Source of the DNA: Catenulispora sp. EB89
Lineage (GTDB): Bacteria > Actinomycetota > Actinomycetes > Streptomycetales > Catenulisporaceae
Reading direction: 5' to 3'
DNA: 64,000 nucleotides
NCBI RefSeq assembly: GCF_041261445.1
Contig: NZ_JBGCCU010000005.1
Span: 186,001-250,000 of the forward strand
Position numbers and translations under genes: made by a program. The notes below the pieces were generated by a model, which was given only the letters and a program-made list of their open reading frames with translations, did no database searches and was not told the DNA's origin. Within the stretch, counting starts at the first letter, position 1. The number at the start of each line of letters is the position of its first letter. Shown here one piece after another: positions 51,756 to 61,361 of this stretch.

Positions 51756-52964
51756 GTGCGTATCAGGTCGCTGATCGCGGCGTCCGCGTTGGCCGCCGTC
51801 CTCCTCGTGCCCGCCGGCGTCGCCTCCTCCGCAGCGCACGCCGACGACACCTGCCACCCCTCCGACGGCCAGGGCGTGCCGAACGTCCCCGCGACCGTGC
51901 CCTGGGCCCAGACCGCGCTCGGCCTGACCGACACCGGTGTCTGGGCCCAGTCGCGAGGCCAGGGCGTGGTCGTCGCCGTCGTCGACACCGGCGTCAGCCC
52001 GGCCGGGCCGGTCCTGCCCGCCGCCGCCGTCCAGACCGGCGTCAACCTGCTGCCCGGCGGCGGCCCCGGCGACATCGACTGCCACGGCCACGGCACGATG
52101 ATGGCCGGCGTCATCGCCGGCCGCCCGGGCCTGGCGACGTTCGAAGGCGTCGCCCCGGACGCCACGATCCTGCCGGTCACCGTCACCGACGAGAGCACGA
52201 ACGACCCGTCCGCCGCCGCTCGCATCGGCGCCGGGATCAGGTGGGCCGTCGACCACGGCGCGCAGGTCGTCAACGTGTCGATCACCACGACGCCGGACAC
52301 CCCCGCCCTCGACGGCGCCGTCGCCTACGCGAGCGATCACCACGTCCTGATCGTCGCGGCGGCAGGGAACGACCAGAACGCGGGACCGCTTTACCCCGCC
52401 TCGATTCCCGGCGTCCTGTCCGTCGGCGGGATCGAGGCCGACGGCTCCGTCTACGCGCAAACCGAGGTCGGGGGCCACGCGGGGGTGGCCGCACCGGCCT
52501 CGGCCATCTGGTCGGTCGGAGTCCAGCCGACTTCCCCCAACCAGCCGTACATCCTCAGCGGCGAGGGCACGAGCTACGCCTCGGCATTCGTGGCCGGGAC
52601 GGCGGCGCTGATCCTGGCCGTCCACCCCGGCCTCACGCCCGACCAGCTGATCCAGCGCATCGAGGCGACCGCAGATCGTCCGAACACCGGCTATCTGCCT
52701 GACCCACGCATCGGGTGGGGCGTGGTCAACCCCTACAGAGCCGTCACCGCCGAGCTTCCCGACAAGCCGACCGCCGCCGCGCCTACCACCGCGAACGCGA
52801 ACGCGATGACGCTGCCGGTCGCGCGCTCGGCGCACGCCGACCCCGTGAAGCGCGGCGCGGTGCTGGCCGTGATCGGTGCGGGAGTGCTCGCGCTCGCCGT
52901 GCCTGGAGCTGCGGCAGCAGTGCGCGGCGGACGGCGCCGCGGCTGGAAACCGGGCGTGAAGTAG
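51756..52964 (+). CDS. mycP: Mycosin (MycP), ESX subtilisin-like membrane protease
   Basis: A 402-residue S8 serine protease. The Sec signal peptide (SLIAASALAAVLLVPAGVAS) ends near residue 30. The catalytic Asp is D77 in VVDTGV, the His H112 in HGHGTMMAG, the Ser S273 in GTSYASAFVAG, and the oxyanion Asn N205 in AAAGND. A C-terminal span at about 358-380 (GAVLAVIGAGVLALAVPGAA) is followed by basic residues, the usual mycosin anchor. Mycosins stabilise the ESX complex and cleave some substrates. The start is GTG at 51756. The N-terminus has the usual Cys (TCHPSDGQG). Confidence 0.93.
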   Translation: MRIRSLIAASALAAVLLVPAGVASSAAHADDTCHPSDGQGVPNVPATVPWAQTALGLTDTGVWAQSRGQGVVVAVVDTGVSPAGPVLPAAAVQTGVNLLPGGGPGDIDCHGHGTMMAGVIAGRPGLATFEGVAPDATILPVTVTDESTNDPSAAARIGAGIRWAVDHGAQVVNVSITTTPDTPALDGAVAYASDHHVLIVAAAGNDQNAGPLYPASIPGVLSVGGIEADGSVYAQTEVGGHAGVAAPASAIWSVGVQPTSPNQPYILSGEGTSYASAFVAGTAALILAVHPGLTPDQLIQRIEATADRPNTGYLPDPRIGWGVVNPYRAVTAELPDKPTAAAPTTANANAMTLPVARSAHADPVKRGAVLAVIGAGVLALAVPGAAAAVRGGRRRGWKPGVK

Positions 52965-52979
52965 GGCCTGTGAAACGGC

Positions 52980-55262
52980 TCAGTGCCGCCGCGTCCGCGA
53001 CGGAGGCCGCAGCAACCGCACCACCCGCACCCGCCGCGGAGTCCGCCGCCGTGACAGCACCCTGATCTGATCCGCGTACGTCCAAGCCCGCTCGGCCTGC
53101 TCGGCGTCCGGAGGCGCCGGCGCGTACGCGGCGACCTCCGCCAACCCCGCGAGCTGCCGGATCGGCTCGGCCCCGTCGGCCCCCAACGGCCCACCGGCGG
53201 TCAACGCCAGCTCCGACGGCGTGGTCGTCGTCCGCGCGTCGATCCCCAGTGCGTCCAGGCTTTCCAGCCAGGCCCACTGCGTCCGCCGACGCGGGTCCGG
53301 ATCACGCCGCCGGAGCGCCAGCCGTCGCCGCCGCGACACGAGCGCGACGACCAGAAGCCCAGCGACAGCCGCGAGCACCAGCACGGCGATCAAGCCCAAG
53401 AGCAGCAACACCAACGGCGTCTTGTGGTGCGGCACAGGGTTGTTGAGCTGCACCGAAGGGCCCGTGTACGGAACGGCGGACTGCGAAGCCCCCGACGACG
53501 GCGTCGCCGACGTCGGTACCGTGGAGGCCTGCGCCTGCACCGGATTGATGTCGCCGCTCGTCCCCTTGCCGTCGGGAACCGCGTCATAGAACGGGACCCA
53601 GCCGACCCCCGCGAAGTAGACCTCGGGCCACACCTTCACGTCCTGGTTCGTGACCGAGTACGTCCCCGCGCCGCTCTGCGTCCCCGGCGCGAACCCGACC
53701 ACCAACCGCGCCGGAAACCCCACCTGGCGTGCCGCGACCGCGAACAGCGAGGCGAAGGCGTCGGCGCTCGCCCCCACGTGCTTGCTCGGGTCCTTGCCGT
53801 AGGAAACCAGGGCACTGAGTCGCCCGAGGCTCTGCCCGGCCGCCGAATCCGGGGCGTAGCCGAACGCCGCGCGAACGGCCGTGGCCAGCGCGTTCATCTG
53901 GTCGTAGGGCGTGTCGCCGACCGCGGCGGTCGCTGCGAAGGCGGTCAGGTCGTCGGGCACCTGCGACGGCAGTTGCTCGAAGGGCTGGAGCGCCGAGTCG
54001 GTTCCCTGCTGTGCGGCACGCAGCCGGCCCGCGTCGGTGAAGTCCGGCACGCTCGTGTCGACCCGGTACGACAACGACGCCGGCGCCGCGCGGCCGTTCC
54101 CGGTGGCGATCATGCCGAGGTCGCCGGCCACCCGGACGTCGGTCCCCGACACCGTCCGCACGCGACCGGCCGCCGGAAGGAACACGCTCGACAGGTCCTG
54201 GATGTGCACGGTCTCCGTCACCGAAGCGCTCGGCCCGGACGGGTCCCAGAACGCGGGCGGCGTCGGAAGGCTTTTGCCCGCAAGGCGATACTCCGCCGAG
54301 GAGGACCAGTGCCGGCCGTCGTAGGTGTCGAGCACCTGCCAGCGGAGACGCTGGCTGTTGTCGCCGGTGGTGACCGTGAACAGCGGTGAGACAGTGTCCT
54401 GCTTCAGCCAGGCGACCGCCTGAGTGAGGGGGTCGGTCTCGTCGAAGATCTGCTGCGCCGGCGCGATCAGGGTGCGCGGGTCCCAGGGGCGGCGTTGCGG
54501 CAGCCCCGGGAGGTGCGGTGCCAACGACGCGGCGACCAGCGTCAGCGCGGTCACCGTCGCGAAGAACGGAGCTGTGCGCACGGCGGAGGCCCACGGTCGT
54601 GCGCTGCGGTTGCGGATGACGACGGCGTCGGCCGGGTTGCCGCGGGTCGCCTGGTCGACGCCGACGAAGACCACGGCGGTGACGAGGAAGGCCGCGGCGG
54701 TCAGGATCGTCTGGGGATCGCCGGCCCCGGCGGAGGCGGCGGTGCCGAGGGCGAGCAGGATCGTCGGCGGGAGCAGGACGGTCAGCGGCGAGGCGCCGCG
54801 GATCGCGCAGATGGCGGCCCAGACGGCGCTCCACCACAGGCACGTTCCGGCCGTGGCCAGCAGGACGGCGGTCGGACGCGCTGGTGACGTGGTCGACAGG
54901 AGTTGGCGGGCGCCGTCGGTGACCGCTGATCGCAGGACGCTGAGGAAGTCGGCGACGGACTGATGGTCGCCGCCGCGCCAGCTCGCGAGGACGATCGAGC
55001 CTGCCGGGAGGATCACGAGCCAGCCGACCAACGCTCCGCCGAGCGCGAACAGCTCGAATCCGCGCCTTTGTCGACCGGCGGCCCACGCTGCCAGAGCGAC
55101 GATGCCGGAGGGGATGACCGTCGCCAGGACGCAGACCGGGACGACGTCCGCGAGGTCGAACGCGCCGCGGAGCGAGAGGCCGGTGATCGCGCACAGGACT
55201 GCCGTCGGTATGGCCAGCAGAATCCTGATGTTCCGGGGCGCGGCGTTGATGCGCGAGGTCAT
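52980..55262 (-). CDS. Transglutaminase-fold membrane protein without catalytic residues
   Basis: A 760-residue protein. Five or six N-terminal spans (about 10-230) precede an extracytoplasmic TgpA-like/transglutaminase region (about 240-570). One C-terminal span (about 600-625, TPLVLLLLGLIAVLVLAAVA) and a cytoplasmic Arg-rich tail follow. In the core motif the expected G-x-C-x-x-F-A reads GASADAFASLF (Cys to Ala), and the expected H-A-W reads VKVWPEV (His to Lys), followed by GVGWVPFYD. Enzymatic crosslinking is thus unlikely. Its ATG overlaps the DUF58 stop (ATGA), and it is third in the MoxR-DUF58-TGase operon, a trio common beside actinobacterial ESX genes. Confidence 0.84.
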   Translation of the reverse strand: MTSRINAAPRNIRILLAIPTAVLCAITGLSLRGAFDLADVVPVCVLATVIPSGIVALAAWAAGRQRRGFELFALGGALVGWLVILPAGSIVLASWRGGDHQSVADFLSVLRSAVTDGARQLLSTTSPARPTAVLLATAGTCLWWSAVWAAICAIRGASPLTVLLPPTILLALGTAASAGAGDPQTILTAAAFLVTAVVFVGVDQATRGNPADAVVIRNRSARPWASAVRTAPFFATVTALTLVAASLAPHLPGLPQRRPWDPRTLIAPAQQIFDETDPLTQAVAWLKQDTVSPLFTVTTGDNSQRLRWQVLDTYDGRHWSSSAEYRLAGKSLPTPPAFWDPSGPSASVTETVHIQDLSSVFLPAAGRVRTVSGTDVRVAGDLGMIATGNGRAAPASLSYRVDTSVPDFTDAGRLRAAQQGTDSALQPFEQLPSQVPDDLTAFAATAAVGDTPYDQMNALATAVRAAFGYAPDSAAGQSLGRLSALVSYGKDPSKHVGASADAFASLFAVAARQVGFPARLVVGFAPGTQSGAGTYSVTNQDVKVWPEVYFAGVGWVPFYDAVPDGKGTSGDINPVQAQASTVPTSATPSSGASQSAVPYTGPSVQLNNPVPHHKTPLVLLLLGLIAVLVLAAVAGLLVVALVSRRRRLALRRRDPDPRRRTQWAWLESLDALGIDARTTTTPSELALTAGGPLGADGAEPIRQLAGLAEVAAYAPAPPDAEQAERAWTYADQIRVLSRRRTPRRVRVVRLLRPPSRTRRH

Positions 55263-56695
55263 CGCACGCCTCCTCGCGCCGCCGCCTGGGCCAGCCGTTC
55301 CCAGCGGTCGCAGATCTCGGCGGCGGTCGGGGCGTCGATGATGGAGAGTCCGGCGGCGCCGCGTGCGGTTCCTGATCCTGATCCGGGGGCTTGGCCCTGG
55401 CCCTGGCCTTGGCCTTGGCCTTCGGGTGCGCTGATCCGGGTCAGTGCGGCCAGCCCGAATCGGCCGGCGATCCTGGTCAGCGTGCCGATTTCCCCAGGCT
55501 GTGGATGACCGCCGACGACGATGAGGACGCCGCCTCGTTCGGCGTGTTCCAGGTGTTCGAGTGTGTCGGCCAGGCCTTCGCCGGTTCGGCCTGCGGATCT
55601 GGTGGATTTGGCGGGTTTGGTGGCCTTGGCGGACTTGGTGGCGAGCAGGGTCACTCCGGCCAGGCGGTCGAGGAAGAGCATTGATTCCTCGGGGGATCCG
55701 TTGGCGCTGAGCCGGAGGCCGCCGGTGGTCCACAGGGAGACGGCCTGTCCGGCGCGGACGGCTCCGACGGCAGCGGAGGCGGCGACGTCCACGGCGTGCT
55801 CGAAGTCGTCAGGGTTCGCATACAGTGCGGCGTCGGTGATGAGGACGATGGTCGCCTTGGGCGGCGTCACGTCGATGTTCTGCCGGACCATCAGCTCGCC
55901 GCGGTGGGCGCTGGCGCGCCAGTGGATGCGGCGCAGGTCGTCTCCGGGCACGTATTCGCGCAGCGTGTGGAAGGTGATGGAGCCTTCCAGCGCCAGGTCG
56001 GTGCGGGCCTGCTCGCCTTGGGCGTTCTGGGCGGCGGTGCCGAGCGGGAAGCGGTGGACGGCCGGGTGGACGTGCAGGACGGCTTTGCCGGGCAGGGCGG
56101 AGCGGCGGCGGACCAGGCCGAGGGGGTCGGTGCGGTCCCAGTGCAGCGGCCCGACGTCGATGACGCCACGGCGGGCGGTCGGGAGTTCGTAGCGGACTTC
56201 GACGGCGGCGTGCGGCGGGAGTTGGCCGATACGGACCGGGATCTCGCGGCTGCCGACGCGCTCCCGGGCCGAGAGGCGCTGGCCCCAGGTCGGGGACTGG
56301 TTGCGGACGGTGAGCAGGCCGACGGCGGTTTCGCCGCGGGCCACGCGCAGGGGGTAGACCTCGCGGTCGAGTTCGATCGGCGCGTTGCGTGCGGTCAGGG
56401 GGACGACGCACAGGAGGATGACGAGGCCGGCGGTGCCGAGGGCGGCGAAGGCCGGGTAGCCGAAGGCGTAGGCGAGGACGACGCAGGCCAGGGAGGACAG
56501 GCCGAGGGCCGTTCCGGTGGAGGTCAGGCGGAGGGTGCGGTCGGAGTCGGGGGGTGCTGGGGCGGGGGCTTCGGGAGCGTCGGGGGCCGCCGCGGCGGTG
56601 GCTGCGGCGTCTGTGGCGTCGGAGGTTTCGGCGGTGGCTGTGGCGTTCGCGCCGATGATCGCGCGGTTGGTCGCGCCGTCGGCCGCGTCAGACAT
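55259..56695 (-). CDS. DUF58 membrane protein
   Basis: A 478-residue protein. An Ala-rich cytoplasmic leader (residues 1-55) precedes two adjacent spans (about 56-100, LGLSSLACVVLAYAFGYPAF, TAGLVILLCVVPLTA). The DUF58 domain has the signature HTLREYVPGDDLRRIHWRAS followed by RGELMVRQ. A vWA-like fold follows (ATIVLITDAALYANPDDFEH). DUF58 proteins pair with MoxR ATPases to act on membrane or secreted complexes. The start overlaps the MoxR gene by 8 bp. A Lys/Ser repeat (KSAKATKPAKSTRSAGRTG) and a Gly/Gln run (GQGQGQGQGQ) are low-complexity insertions. Confidence 0.87.
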   Translation of the reverse strand: MSDAADGATNRAIIGANATATAETSDATDAAATAAAAPDAPEAPAPAPPDSDRTLRLTSTGTALGLSSLACVVLAYAFGYPAFAALGTAGLVILLCVVPLTARNAPIELDREVYPLRVARGETAVGLLTVRNQSPTWGQRLSARERVGSREIPVRIGQLPPHAAVEVRYELPTARRGVIDVGPLHWDRTDPLGLVRRRSALPGKAVLHVHPAVHRFPLGTAAQNAQGEQARTDLALEGSITFHTLREYVPGDDLRRIHWRASAHRGELMVRQNIDVTPPKATIVLITDAALYANPDDFEHAVDVAASAAVGAVRAGQAVSLWTTGGLRLSANGSPEESMLFLDRLAGVTLLATKSAKATKPAKSTRSAGRTGEGLADTLEHLEHAERGGVLIVVGGHPQPGEIGTLTRIAGRFGLAALTRISAPEGQGQGQGQGQAPGSGSGTARGAAGLSIIDAPTAAEICDRWERLAQAAARGGVR

Positions 56696-57671
56696 TCTCG
56701 GCGGTCTGCGGGACCGGAGTGGCGGCCACCGCCGCGGCGACCACGGAGGCCGCGGTCCCGCCGCGCATCAGCGCGTCCTGGTTCAGCAGGATGCGGTGCG
56801 CCAGGACCGGTTCGGCGAGGGCCTTCACGTCGTCGGGCGTCAGGTAGACGCGGCCTTGCGAGGCGGCGCGGACCTGGGAGGCGCGCAGCAGGGCCAGGCT
56901 GCCGCGCGGGCTGGCGCCGAGCCGGACGTCGGGCATGGTGCGGGTGGCGGCGGCTACGTTCACGACGTAGGAGTAGACGCTCGGCGCCACGAAGACCTGC
57001 TCGGCCTGGTGGATCAGCACGGCCACCTCGTCGATGCCCAGCACCGGCGGCAGGTCGCCCAGCCGCCGCGTCCGCTCGCGGCCCTGCAGCACCTCGACCT
57101 CGGCGGCGTGATCGGGGTACCCGAGCCGGATGCGCATCAGGAACCTGTCGAGCTGCGCCTCGGGGAGCGGATAGGTGCCGTCCATATCGACCGGGTTCTG
57201 GGTCGCGACGACCAGGAACGGCTGCGGCACCGGATGTGTGGTCCCGTCAACGGTGACGTTCCGCTCCTCCATCACCTCCAACAAAGCGGCCTGGGTCTTC
57301 GGCGAGGCACGGTTGATCTCGTCGGCGAGCACGACATGCGCGAACACCGGACCGGCGTGGAACGCGAACTCCTGCGCCCGCTGGTCGAAAACGGTGACCC
57401 CGGTGACGTCCGACGGCATCAGGTCAGGCGTGAACTGCACCCGGTTCCACGACGCCCCGAGCGACGCCGCCAGCGCCCGCGCCAACGTGGTCTTCCCGGT
57501 CCCGGGCACATCCTCGACGAGCAGATGCCCCTCGGCCAGCAGACAGGTCAGCGCGAGCTCGACCGCCGACACCTTGCCCCGCACGACTTCGCAGATCGCG
57601 TCGCGCAGCAGGGCGAAGCCGGCGGCGAAGTGCTCGCCGGACAGCATCGGGCGGGGCTCGGTGACGGTCAC
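56688..57671 (-). CDS. MoxR-family AAA+ ATPase
   Basis: A 327-residue ATPase of the MoxR group. It has Walker A VEDVPGTGKTTLARALA (about 51-67), Walker B and sensor region VLADEINRASPKTQAALLEV, then EERNVTVDGTTHPVPQPFLV and the sensor-1 ATQNP. The C-terminal lid has LGASPRGSLALLRASQ. The family acts as a chaperone for vWA/DUF58 clients. It begins with a GTG at 57671 and leads a three-gene operon (MoxR, DUF58, TGase-like) next to mycP. It is probably needed for assembly or remodelling of ESX-linked membrane proteins (inference). Confidence 0.92.
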   Translation of the reverse strand: MTVTEPRPMLSGEHFAAGFALLRDAICEVVRGKVSAVELALTCLLAEGHLLVEDVPGTGKTTLARALAASLGASWNRVQFTPDLMPSDVTGVTVFDQRAQEFAFHAGPVFAHVVLADEINRASPKTQAALLEVMEERNVTVDGTTHPVPQPFLVVATQNPVDMDGTYPLPEAQLDRFLMRIRLGYPDHAAEVEVLQGRERTRRLGDLPPVLGIDEVAVLIHQAEQVFVAPSVYSYVVNVAAATRTMPDVRLGASPRGSLALLRASQVRAASQGRVYLTPDDVKALAEPVLAHRILLNQDALMRGGTAASVVAAAVAATPVPQTAENV

Positions 57672-57762
57672 GGTGGTCCTTGGCGGGTGGTGGTGGTCGG
57701 GTGGTGGAGATCGAGAGTTGGGCGGGTGTCAGGTTAATGGGTGCGGGGTTTCTGCGCAGGTG

Positions 57763-60246
57763 TCAGCCGGTGGGCGGGCCGCCAGAGCAGAGAGGCAGGC
57801 CATGAGTGTCGGCGTTGTCGGCGAACCAGTGCGTCGAGGCGTAGCCCCAGTGGCCGTTCGCGCTGACATAAAGCCAGGTGGTGCTGACGACTTGGTTGTT
57901 GTCCTGCGAGGGGTAGCCACCTGTGGCGTAGCAGAACGCGGTGACTTGATCGCCGATATTGACGGTCGTGACCCAATCCCCATGCGCTGAGGTGTCGTTG
58001 TACGAAGACGGTGTGCGCTGGATCCAGGTCGGGCAGTTCGGAAAAGTGCAGCTGATGATGTTCTTGCTCTTGGCCCAGACGTAGTAGCTCTTGACCGCGT
58101 TGAGATCGATCGTGAGGCCGACGCCGTCAACGACGGTGCGGTTCTGACTTGCCGCCCCCGAGGTGCCGTCGGGGGTGTGCGCCTTCACGGAAACGGTGTA
58201 GCTGCGGCCTGGGAGGAGGTTCGGGATGGTGGTCGACGGGCCGGGCACGCTCTTGTCGGTGATCGAGATGCCGGGGCCGGTTACTGTCACCAGGTATGTC
58301 AGGGGAGTTCCGATACCGGGATCGCTCGGCTTGTTCCACTTGGCATACAGGGTGGTCGAGCTGCCGGCCGGGGTGCTCACTTCCAGGCCGCTTGGCTCAC
58401 CGGGCATGTAGCAGGCGCGGCTGGCTACGGGAGGCGCGGACGTGGTGAGGCCGGTCGGGCCGATCGCCGTCACAGTGAAGTCGTAGCTCGTGCCGCAGAC
58501 CAGCCCACTGATGTTCACTGCGGTCGGGTTGTTGGGCACGTTCGTCTGAGTACCGGCGTCCTTGGTCACCGAGACCTTGTAGGACTTGGTGTTCGTCGTG
58601 TCGCTCGGGTTCTGCCACTGCACCGTCACGCTGCCGTTGTTGGCCTTGTCCGGCGTGACCTTCACGTCCAGTGGTGCCAGCGGCGGCACCGGAGCCGGCG
58701 TGCTGGACGTCGTGCTCGGCGGCGGGGGAGGCGTCGAGGACTTGCTCGGCGGCGTCGAAGGCTTCGAAGGTGTCGGCGTGCTCGGCGTAGTAGAAGGCGC
58801 CGAAGTCGGCGTCGGCTTGCTGCTACTGCTCGTCGAAGGCCCCGGCACCGCGACGCTCGTGCTCGGCGGGCCCTCCGGGCTGCTCGGGACCACCGGCTTC
58901 GTGGTCGGGGGTGCGCTTGACGTGCTTGTGGAGGTGACCGGTGGGGCCGAGGTCTCGTGGTTCTGCGTCGTGGTCTGCGTGGTCGGGGGTTGGGTCGGGT
59001 GCGGGTCCGCGACGGTGGTCGAGTCGCCGGCCGTGGGGATGGTGCTGCCGTTCTTCGTGATGGAGTGCGGGACTCCGTCGGCGGAGACCGAGACCGCGGC
59101 GCCGCTGGAGGGGTCGTTGAAGTAGACGATGCCGTCGACGATCTCCGACTGGAATGATCCGCCGTGCGGCAGGATCGGGATCGGGGTGTCGAAGCGGTTC
59201 GTGGTGCTGTCGTAGACCAGGGCTGAGCCGCGGGTGAAGTCCGGTATGTAGGTGCGCTGGCCTGCCTGCAGTGGCGGCCGTAGGTCGTCGCTGGTGTAGC
59301 CGGCGGGGATGCCGATCGAGGTCGGGATGCCGCTTGTGAGGTTCACCAGGACCAGTTGTGCGGTCGGGGCCGATTCCACGAGGGGGAGTGGCTGGTTGCT
59401 GTCGACGCTGGCTACCTGGAGGCTGTTGCCCGAGTTCGCTGCGCCCGGCAGCTTGATGACCTGGCCGGCCACGCCGCCGGTGATGGCGGTGAGGGTGCCG
59501 GTGGTGCGGTCCACGACGGTCGGGGTGCCGCCGGCCAGGGCCATCACCATGTCCGAGCCGCCGGGGTCGACGGTGATCGCGGCGCCCGCGGTGTCGCCGT
59601 TGACCGGGACGACGGTGCCGGTGGCGGTGACCGGTGCCCACAGGACGCCGTTGTGGTCCACGATCGGGATGCCGAGGCTGCCGGAGAGCTTGACCTGGGT
59701 GCCGTCCGCGGCCAGCGTCGTGGGGTCGACCCGCTGCACTGTGCCCGCGGCGGCGTCCACCAGGTAGGCGACTCCGCCTCCGGCCAGGACCGAGGTGTCC
59801 GTGCTGTGCGGGATCTGTACGGTCGCGACCAATTGCGAGGTGTCGATGACGGTGATCGACCCGGTCACGGTGTCGCGCACGAAGACCAGGTCGCCGTTCT
59901 GCGTCACGTCCATCGAGTGCCCGGAGGCGCCGGGGACCGGGACCTTCGCGGCCGAGCCGCCGCTGATCCCGTCGACCAGGTTGACGCTGCCGTCGGCCGT
60001 CGTCGACAGCCACGCGCTGCCCGGGTGCGCCTGCGCGCGGCTCGCGGAAACGTTGCGGCCCAACGCGAAACCGGCCCCGGCCAATGTCACCGTGACCGCC
60101 ACGCCGACGGCCAGCAGGACCCGGGAGCCCTTCGACTTGTTGGCCCCGTCCTGGGACTGAGACCTGTCGGCCCCGTCCCGCTGGACCTGGACCGCTGTAC
60201 CGGAAACCCCGTTTGCATCCGGTTCTTGCCGCACGTTTTGCCACAT
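57763..60246 (-). CDS. Membrane-anchored beta-propeller-like protein with two FN3 domains
   Basis: An 827-residue protein. It has a cytoplasmic leader (1-42), a span (about 43-62, VLLAVGVAVTVTLAGAGFAL), and a repetitive beta-rich region (about 75-385) with short strands such as WLSTTADGSVNLVDGISGGS and VAYLVDAAAGTVQRVDPTTL, like a propeller. A long Thr/Ser/Pro-rich stalk (about 390-505, TSSSSKPTPTSAPSTTPST) and two FN3 domains (about 510-690) come next. A C-terminal SH3-like domain holds paired Cys (SCTFPNCPTWI, TAFCYATGG). It is on the same strand as the MoxR operon with 91 bp between. No T7SS family is known to me that fits it fully. Its location and FN3 modules link it to the pseudokinase across the locus. 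Confidence 0.75.
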   Translation of the reverse strand: MWQNVRQEPDANGVSGTAVQVQRDGADRSQSQDGANKSKGSRVLLAVGVAVTVTLAGAGFALGRNVSASRAQAHPGSAWLSTTADGSVNLVDGISGGSAAKVPVPGASGHSMDVTQNGDLVFVRDTVTGSITVIDTSQLVATVQIPHSTDTSVLAGGGVAYLVDAAAGTVQRVDPTTLAADGTQVKLSGSLGIPIVDHNGVLWAPVTATGTVVPVNGDTAGAAITVDPGGSDMVMALAGGTPTVVDRTTGTLTAITGGVAGQVIKLPGAANSGNSLQVASVDSNQPLPLVESAPTAQLVLVNLTSGIPTSIGIPAGYTSDDLRPPLQAGQRTYIPDFTRGSALVYDSTTNRFDTPIPILPHGGSFQSEIVDGIVYFNDPSSGAAVSVSADGVPHSITKNGSTIPTAGDSTTVADPHPTQPPTTQTTTQNHETSAPPVTSTSTSSAPPTTKPVVPSSPEGPPSTSVAVPGPSTSSSSKPTPTSAPSTTPSTPTPSKPSTPPSKSSTPPPPPSTTSSTPAPVPPLAPLDVKVTPDKANNGSVTVQWQNPSDTTNTKSYKVSVTKDAGTQTNVPNNPTAVNISGLVCGTSYDFTVTAIGPTGLTTSAPPVASRACYMPGEPSGLEVSTPAGSSTTLYAKWNKPSDPGIGTPLTYLVTVTGPGISITDKSVPGPSTTIPNLLPGRSYTVSVKAHTPDGTSGAASQNRTVVDGVGLTIDLNAVKSYYVWAKSKNIISCTFPNCPTWIQRTPSSYNDTSAHGDWVTTVNIGDQVTAFCYATGGYPSQDNNQVVSTTWLYVSANGHWGYASTHWFADNADTHGLPLCSGGPPTG

Positions 60247-60344
60247 CTTGGGCCCCCATGAGGTCAGAACGTTTTCTGCGCTAGCCCATGTTCGGTCTTA
60301 GCATACTGACTTGAACGCCCGAGCGAAGGGGCCCGGAGCGTGAG

Positions 60345-61277
60345 ATGCCCAGTCGCGGCCGGGGAGCTTACGCTGGTGGGGTGCGTACGCGACCGACGTT
60401 GACCTGGGAGCCCACCGGCGAGGACTTCCCGCGCACGACGAGCCTGGACGCCATGGTGGAGCTGGTGGCCGGACGCGGGGTCGTCGTGCTGAGCGGCGCC
60501 GGGATCTCCACGGAATCCGGGATCCCCGACTACCGCGGCAAATCCGGCGCGCTGCGCAGGCACACGCCGATGACCTACGAGGACTTCGCGGGCAGCGCGC
60601 AGGCGCGGCAGCGGTACTGGGCCCGCAGCCACCTCGGGTGGCGCGCGATGGCCGGGGCGCAGCCGAACATCGGGCACCGGGCAGTCGCCGTGCTGCGGGC
60701 CTCCGGGCACGTGGACGGCGTCATCACGCAGAACGTGGACGGCCTGCACCAGGCGGCCGGCACCTTGCCCGAGGTGGTCGACCTGCACGGGAGCCTGGAC
60801 CGGGTGGTCTGCCTCACCTGCGGGGCGTTCAGCGCGCGGACCGAGCTGGAGCGCCGGCTGAACGACGCCAACCCGGTGTTCGACGGCGTCGCGGCGCGCA
60901 TCAATCCAGACGGCGACGTGGAGCTCGCCGAGGAGGCGGTGCTCCGGTTCCGTTCCGTGGACTGCGACTCGTGCGGCGACGGGGTGCTGAAGCCGGACGT
61001 GGTGTTCTTCGGCGAGAACGTGCCCAAGGCGCGGGTCGAGCGGTGCAACGAGCTGGTGGACGGCGCCGAGGCGCTGCTGGTGCTGGGCTCGTCGTTGACG
61101 GTGATGTCGGGGCTGCGGTTCGTGCGGCGCGCGGCGGAGGCGGGCAAGCCGGTCGTGATCGTCAATCAGGGCGTGACGCGCGGCGACCGGTACGCGTCGG
61201 CCCGTATCGAGGCGCCGCTGGGCAGTGCGCTCGTGGAGCTGGTGGGACGCGTGGGAGCGGCCCCGGATTTCGGTTAG
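60345..61277 (+). CDS. Sir2-family NAD-dependent protein deacylase (sirtuin)
   Basis: A 310-residue enzyme removing acyl groups from lysine with NAD. Motifs are [15 protein letters not shown] (NAD pocket), [12 protein letters not shown], the catalytic His in DLHGS, and two zinc-binding CxxC pairs (CLTCG and CDSCG). Further motifs are [20 protein letters not shown] and [11 protein letters not shown]. All key residues are present, so it should be active. An ATG at 60345 and a GTG at 60381 (VRTRPTLTW) are both possible starts. It is divergent from the FN3 protein gene and appears to be a stand-alone housekeeping-type gene, not part of the ESX locus. Confidence 0.9.
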   Translation: MPSRGRGAYAGGVRTRPTLTWEPTGEDFPRTTSLDAMVELVAGRGVVVLSGAGISTESGIPDYRGKSGALRRHTPMTYEDFAGSAQARQRYWARSHLGWRAMAGAQPNIGHRAVAVLRASGHVDGVITQNVDGLHQAAGTLPEVVDLHGSLDRVVCLTCGAFSARTELERRLNDANPVFDGVAARINPDGDVELAEEAVLRFRSVDCDSCGDGVLKPDVVFFGENVPKARVERCNELVDGAEALLVLGSSLTVMSGLRFVRRAAEAGKPVVIVNQGVTRGDRYASARIEAPLGSALVELVGRVGAAPDFG

Positions 61278-61310
61278 GCCCGCAGGTCAGCGCGACGTAC
61301 GATGGCTCTC

Positions 61311-61330
61311 CTCCCCGGGAACCCGGGGAG
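61311..61330 (+). terminator. Hairpin between sirtuin and FG-GAP-like gene
   Basis: CTCCCCGGG-AA-CCCGGGGAG, a perfect 9-bp stem followed by TTCTC, 34 bp after the sirtuin stop and 31 bp before the next start. It could terminate the sirtuin transcript or act as a leader attenuator. Confidence 0.5.
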
Positions 61331-61361
61331 TTCTCATGTCCTGGAACAGGGGGGTTCACGC

